Origin: Galactobacter sp.
Lineage (GTDB): Bacteria > Actinomycetota > Actinomycetes > Actinomycetales > Micrococcaceae
Direction of reading: 5' to 3'
Length of the DNA: 15,347 nucleotides
NCBI RefSeq assembly: GCF_022712295.1
Contig: NZ_JALAGT010000119.1
Coordinates: forward strand, 1-15,347
Positions 12,958 to 15,347 of the stretch are shown here, in pieces (the stretch's first letter is position 1; every line of letters begins with the position of its first letter). Position numbers and translations under genes: made by a program. The notes under the pieces were generated by a model that saw nothing but the letters and a program-made list of their open reading frames with translations, ran no database searches and was not told the DNA's origin.

Positions 12958-13596
12958 CTACTTGCGGCGCCGGCGCCGCTTGCGCGGCGGCCGCTCGTTC
13001 TCTTCTTGTGCCCGACGGCGGTGCTCGGCTTCCGCGCGTTGGCGACGTCTGGCGCGCCAGGCGTCCACCTCCTGGCCTACATCCCGGGTCTGCGTGATGA
13101 CGGGTGGGCCGCCCAAGAGCTGCCGCCTGGCCTCGACCACACGGCGATTGAAGGACTCCACGGCCGAGGTGACCTCACTCTCCGAATGCAGGGCGTCCAG
13201 GGCCTCGTCGAGTCCCGCGTCCACCACGCGCAGCAGCAGAGCCTCCGGAGCCATGCCCTGGTCCGCGTGGATCTCCTCGCGGCGCATGAGGGACTTGGTC
13301 CACCAATCCGGGTCAGTGGAGGTCACCACGTCGGGGAGGGGCCGACCGGCATAAGCCAGGTTGTCGAACTGGCCGTCCGCGATGGCCTTGTCGATGGCAG
13401 TGCGGGCCACGACCTCCACATCGTGGTTCAGGAGTCGACGCTGCGCCGTGGGATCGTCGGTGCCGTCCGTCGCCGAGTCGGGAGCGACGTCGTCGGGCAG
13501 GAGATCCCGACCCTCCAAGGCAGCGAGAGTCTCGACGTCCAGACCCTCGCGGTAGCGGGCTACGCGGAGGCGAGGGTCCTCCGGTGTGTTCGCCAT
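12958..13596 (-). CDS. DUF1992 (DnaJ-homologue subfamily C member 28-like) domain protein
   Basis: The product is 212 aa. The conserved core is at about 62-112: VVARTAIDKAIADGQFDNL, then AYAGRPLP and DPDWWTKSLMRREEI, the DUF1992 signature found alone in bacteria and in eukaryotic DNAJC28. No J-domain is present. The rest is helical, ending in a strongly basic tail (ERPPRKRRRRRK). Function is not established for the family. The start at 13596 (MANTPEDPRL) is the first reasonable one; an ATG at 13737 would add 47 residues unlike the family, and no clear ribosome site marks either. It is convergent with rpsN and divergent from the HU gene. Confidence 0.85.
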   Translation of the reverse strand: MANTPEDPRLRVARYREGLDVETLAALEGRDLLPDDVAPDSATDGTDDPTAQRRLLNHDVEVVARTAIDKAIADGQFDNLAYAGRPLPDVVTSTDPDWWTKSLMRREEIHADQGMAPEALLLRVVDAGLDEALDALHSESEVTSAVESFNRRVVEARRQLLGGPPVITQTRDVGQEVDAWRARRRQRAEAEHRRRAQEENERPPRKRRRRRK

Positions 13597-13703
13597 GATC
13601 ACCACGGTACCGAGAGTGGATCGTGAACGCATGTGGCGGATGTGATCAAAGTGACTGATGTGACATGTTCTTCCAGGAAAATCCGCAAGAACACGCCGAA
13701 CCG

Positions 13704-13734
13704 TTGCGCTTGTGGGGCTTTCACCCGTTAGTCT
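13704..13734 (+). promoter_or_regulatory. Candidate promoter of the HU gene
   Basis: TTGCGC (13704-13709) and TAGTCT (13729-13734) are 19 bp apart, slightly long for a sigma-70-type promoter. They would give a leader of about 80 nt before the GTG start. The TANNNT -10 is good; the -35 matches only at TTG. The gap between the divergent DUF1992 gene and HU (13597-13823) has no other recognisable element. Confidence 0.35.
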
Positions 13735-13823
13735 CATTCTCGGAAACGCTTACGGCACACGCCGCAAGTGACAGGCCCCAGACCTCACCGGCTGGGGAGA
13801 AACCGAGTCCAGGAGGACAAATC

Positions 13824-14108
13824 GTGTCTCTGAACCGTTCTGATCTCGTCACCGAGGTCGCAGACAAGTCCGGCGCCAACAAGACCGTCGTCAACGATGT
13901 GCTGGATGCTCTCTTCGCCACCTTCGCCGAGCAGGTTGCTCAGGGCGAGAAGGTCTCCATCCCCGGCTGGCTGGCCGTGGAGCGCACCGACCGTGCAGCA
14001 CGCACCGGCCGCAACCCGCAGACCGGCGAGACCATCCAGATCCCGGCCGGCCACTCCGTGAAGCTGTCCGCCGGATCCAAGCTGAAGGCTGCCGCAACCG
14101 GCAAGTGA
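13824..14108 (+). CDS. hup: HU-family nucleoid DNA-binding protein
   Basis: The product is 94 aa, normal for HU; it binds and bends DNA as a dimer in the nucleoid. The GTG start at 13824 is preceded by AGGAGGA (13811-13817) 6 nt away; an open frame extending back to 13665 is not HU-like. N-terminal MSLNRSDLVTEVADKSGANK forms helices 1-2; the family signature GRNPQTGETIQIPA (62-75) lies in the DNA-binding arm, and the C-terminus KLSAGSKLKAAATGK closes the fold. An oddity is VSIPGWLAVERTDRAAR (44-60), where most HU proteins have GFGxF in place of GWLAV. It lacks the long Lys/Ala tail of many actinobacterial HU homologues. Monocistronic, with terminators downstream. Confidence 0.95.
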   Translation: MSLNRSDLVTEVADKSGANKTVVNDVLDALFATFAEQVAQGEKVSIPGWLAVERTDRAARTGRNPQTGETIQIPAGHSVKLSAGSKLKAAATGK

Positions 14109-14111
14109 GCT

Positions 14112-14192
14112 TGAGCCGCTGGCTCACTCTTTGAGCCTGGCAACAGTAGGGCCCGTTCTCCCCAGTGATGGTGAGGGCGGGCCCTGCTGTTG
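14112..14192 (+). terminator. Two consecutive hairpin terminators after the HU gene
   Basis: The first is TGAGCC (14112-14117), loop GCT, GGCTCA (14121-14126), followed by CTCTTT. The second pairs CAACAGTAGGGCCCG (14141-14155) with CGGGCCCTGCTGTTG (14178-14192), 14 of 15 bp plus a G-U, around a 22-nt loop. Both follow the HU stop at 14108 and precede the ctaG-like gene. Confidence 0.75.
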
Positions 14193-14211
14193 TCCTGGAC
14201 CACCGCCGCGT

Positions 14212-14239
14212 CTTCTACCGGGCGTAGAAGGCCTAGACT
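14212..14239 (+). promoter_or_regulatory. Inverted repeat and candidate -10 upstream of the CopD/CtaG gene
   Basis: CTTCTAC (14212-14218) and GTAGAAG (14224-14230) form a perfect 7+5+7 inverted repeat, followed 3 nt later by TAGACT (14234-14239), a TANNNT-type -10 about 60 nt before the ATG at 14301. The repeat would occupy the -35/spacer region, a common operator position. No -35 consensus was found and no regulator is assigned. Confidence 0.35.
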
Positions 14240-14300
14240 GGACGGCGGTGCGTTCACCCGCGCCGAACCACCGGAACAGAGCACGTACAAGGACACCCAC

Positions 14301-15347
14301 ATGAGCGCACTCGGCCAAGACCACCGCCGCACCGTGGCTCGGTGGGTCACGCTGCCCGCGGTTCCGGTGGCGCTGGCCGTGTTGGTCCTGGGGCTGTGGC
14401 TGGCAGGCTCGGCCGGCTCCTCAGTTCTCGGAGACCCGGGCGCCATGACGCGCTGGGGCCTACCGATAGCGCGGCTCGTCTTCGATTCGTGCATGGCCGT
14501 GACCGTTGGGTGTCTTCTCTTCGCCACCGCGATCCTGCCCCGGAGTACCGCCCCCCGCCGCGGAGGTCCTGGTGACCATGGGACCGACGGCGGCGATCCC
14601 CAACCTGCCCTGATCAGGGTGGTCAACGCAGCCTCCGTCAGCGCGGGCATCTGGACCGTGTCCGCGGCCGCCATGGCGGTCTTCTCGTATTCCGACGCGG
14701 CCGCGATCCCGATCAATGTCTCCACCGATTTCACGCAGGGCCTGGGCGACTACCTTGCGAACTTCGACCAGGGCCGAGCATGGGCCGCCGCCACGATCAT
14801 CGCGGCGCTGACCACCACCCTGGCCTTCGCGCTGCGGAGCCCGGCCGGGTTGGCCTGGGCAACCGTGGTCGCCGTGATCGGCATCGTTCCCATGGCGCTG
14901 ATCGGCCACTCCGCCGGCGGAGACGACCACTGGGGTGCGGTGAACTCCATCGGCCTGCACCTGCTGGGGATCTGCGCGTGGGTCGGTGGACTGGTGGCCT
15001 TGGGCCTCGTGGCAGGGCTGCTGCCGGGACGCACGCCTGCCCTGACCAAGGCAGGTCGGGACGAGTCCGGGTACATGGCCGCGGATGTCCTCTCCCGCTT
15101 CTCCACGCTGGCCGGCTGCGCCATCCTGCTGGTGATCGGATCCGGGATCGCCTCGGCCTCCATCCGCGTTCATGACCTCGACCAGCTCAACACCGCCTAC
15201 GGTTGGCTGTTGATCGCCAAGTTCGTCCTGTCCCTGGGGCTCGGAGTACTCGGCCTGGTCCATCGTCGATGGATCATCCCGAAACTCCGCGCTGGACAGG
15301 TCACGGCGCGTGCCGCCGCCTGGCGCGTCATCTCCGTGGAGGTCGCG
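14301..15347 (+). CDS. CopD/CtaG-type membrane protein (copper resistance / cytochrome c oxidase assembly), N-terminal part
   Basis: The frame is open for 349 codons to the window edge with no stop. The ATG at 14301 follows AAGGA about 8 nt upstream. About eight hydrophobic helices are visible at roughly 17-37, 53-79, 108-130, 161-178, 183-203, 216-242, 264-287 and 300-322, with a short soluble loop at 80-104. The CopD-like part shows IGHSAGGDDHWGAVNSIGLH (201-220; His203, His210 and His220) and HLLGICAWVGGLVAL, where the His and Trp-Gly residues may hold copper. In actinobacteria a CopD-like domain is commonly fused to a CtaG domain (caa3 oxidase assembly) in proteins of about 650 aa, which would fit the remaining length beyond the edge. 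It supplies or exports copper at the membrane; the exact role and any CtaG half cannot be seen here. Confidence 0.85.
   Translation, partial: MSALGQDHRRTVARWVTLPAVPVALAVLVLGLWLAGSAGSSVLGDPGAMTRWGLPIARLVFDSCMAVTVGCLLFATAILPRSTAPRRGGPGDHGTDGGDPQPALIRVVNAASVSAGIWTVSAAAMAVFSYSDAAAIPINVSTDFTQGLGDYLANFDQGRAWAAATIIAALTTTLAFALRSPAGLAWATVVAVIGIVPMALIGHSAGGDDHWGAVNSIGLHLLGICAWVGGLVALGLVAGLLPGRTPALTKAGRDESGYMAADVLSRFSTLAGCAILLVIGSGIASASIRVHDLDQLNTAYGWLLIAKFVLSLGLGVLGLVHRRWIIPKLRAGQVTARAAAWRVISVEVA

Overview
The window is high-GC DNA with short intergenic gaps, frequent GTG starts, TANNNT-type -10 elements and a probable leaderless gene. This points to an actinobacterium, most likely Micrococcales/Micrococcaceae (Arthrobacter, Citricoccus or Nesterenkonia relatives). 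That assignment is inference from gene content and protein style, since no marker was searched.

Layout. The left edge (1-29, minus) carries what looks like the first codons of an ABC-transporter permease. Next comes a small minus-strand membrane protein with an MmpS-like exported domain (329-949). A 23-bp-phased tandem repeat (1160-1243) precedes a solitary Mrr-type (type IV) restriction endonuclease (1324-2316). A YhdH/AcuI-like quinone oxidoreductase/acrylyl-CoA reductase (2616-3590) converges on a DoxX-family membrane protein (3678-4043) across a perfect 48-bp palindromic terminator.

From 4198 to 6984 lies a compact redox module. A short-chain dehydrogenase (4228-5130) and an aldo/keto reductase (5163-6185) form a two-gene operon that converges on a TetR-family regulator (6267-6938). 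The SDR promoter and the tetR promoter share the motif TATAGACCA with further similarity over 20 bp, so the TetR probably represses both its own gene and the operon.

From 7202 to 11076 all genes are on the minus strand and form an amine (probably polyamine) catabolic locus. An Lrp/AsnC regulator is translationally coupled to a class III aminotransferase, followed by a terminator. A separate promoter with overlapping palindromes then drives an FAD-dependent amine oxidase-like protein coupled to a small cupin.

A MarR-family regulator (11294-11839) precedes rpmB-rpmG-rpsN (12179-12889). All three ribosomal proteins are versions without zinc-binding CxxC motifs. They follow a leader of about 300 nt. 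A DUF1992 protein (minus, 12958-13596), an HU-type nucleoid protein (13824-14108) and the N-terminal half of a CopD/CtaG-type membrane protein (14301 to the window end) complete the window.

No rRNA, tRNA, CRISPR array, intact transposon or phage gene was seen. Most of the window is ordinary actinobacterial chromosome. The items most worth follow-up are the shared TetR operator, the phased repeat upstream of mrr, the double palindrome at the amine-oxidase promoter, and the leader of the zinc-free ribosomal protein operon.
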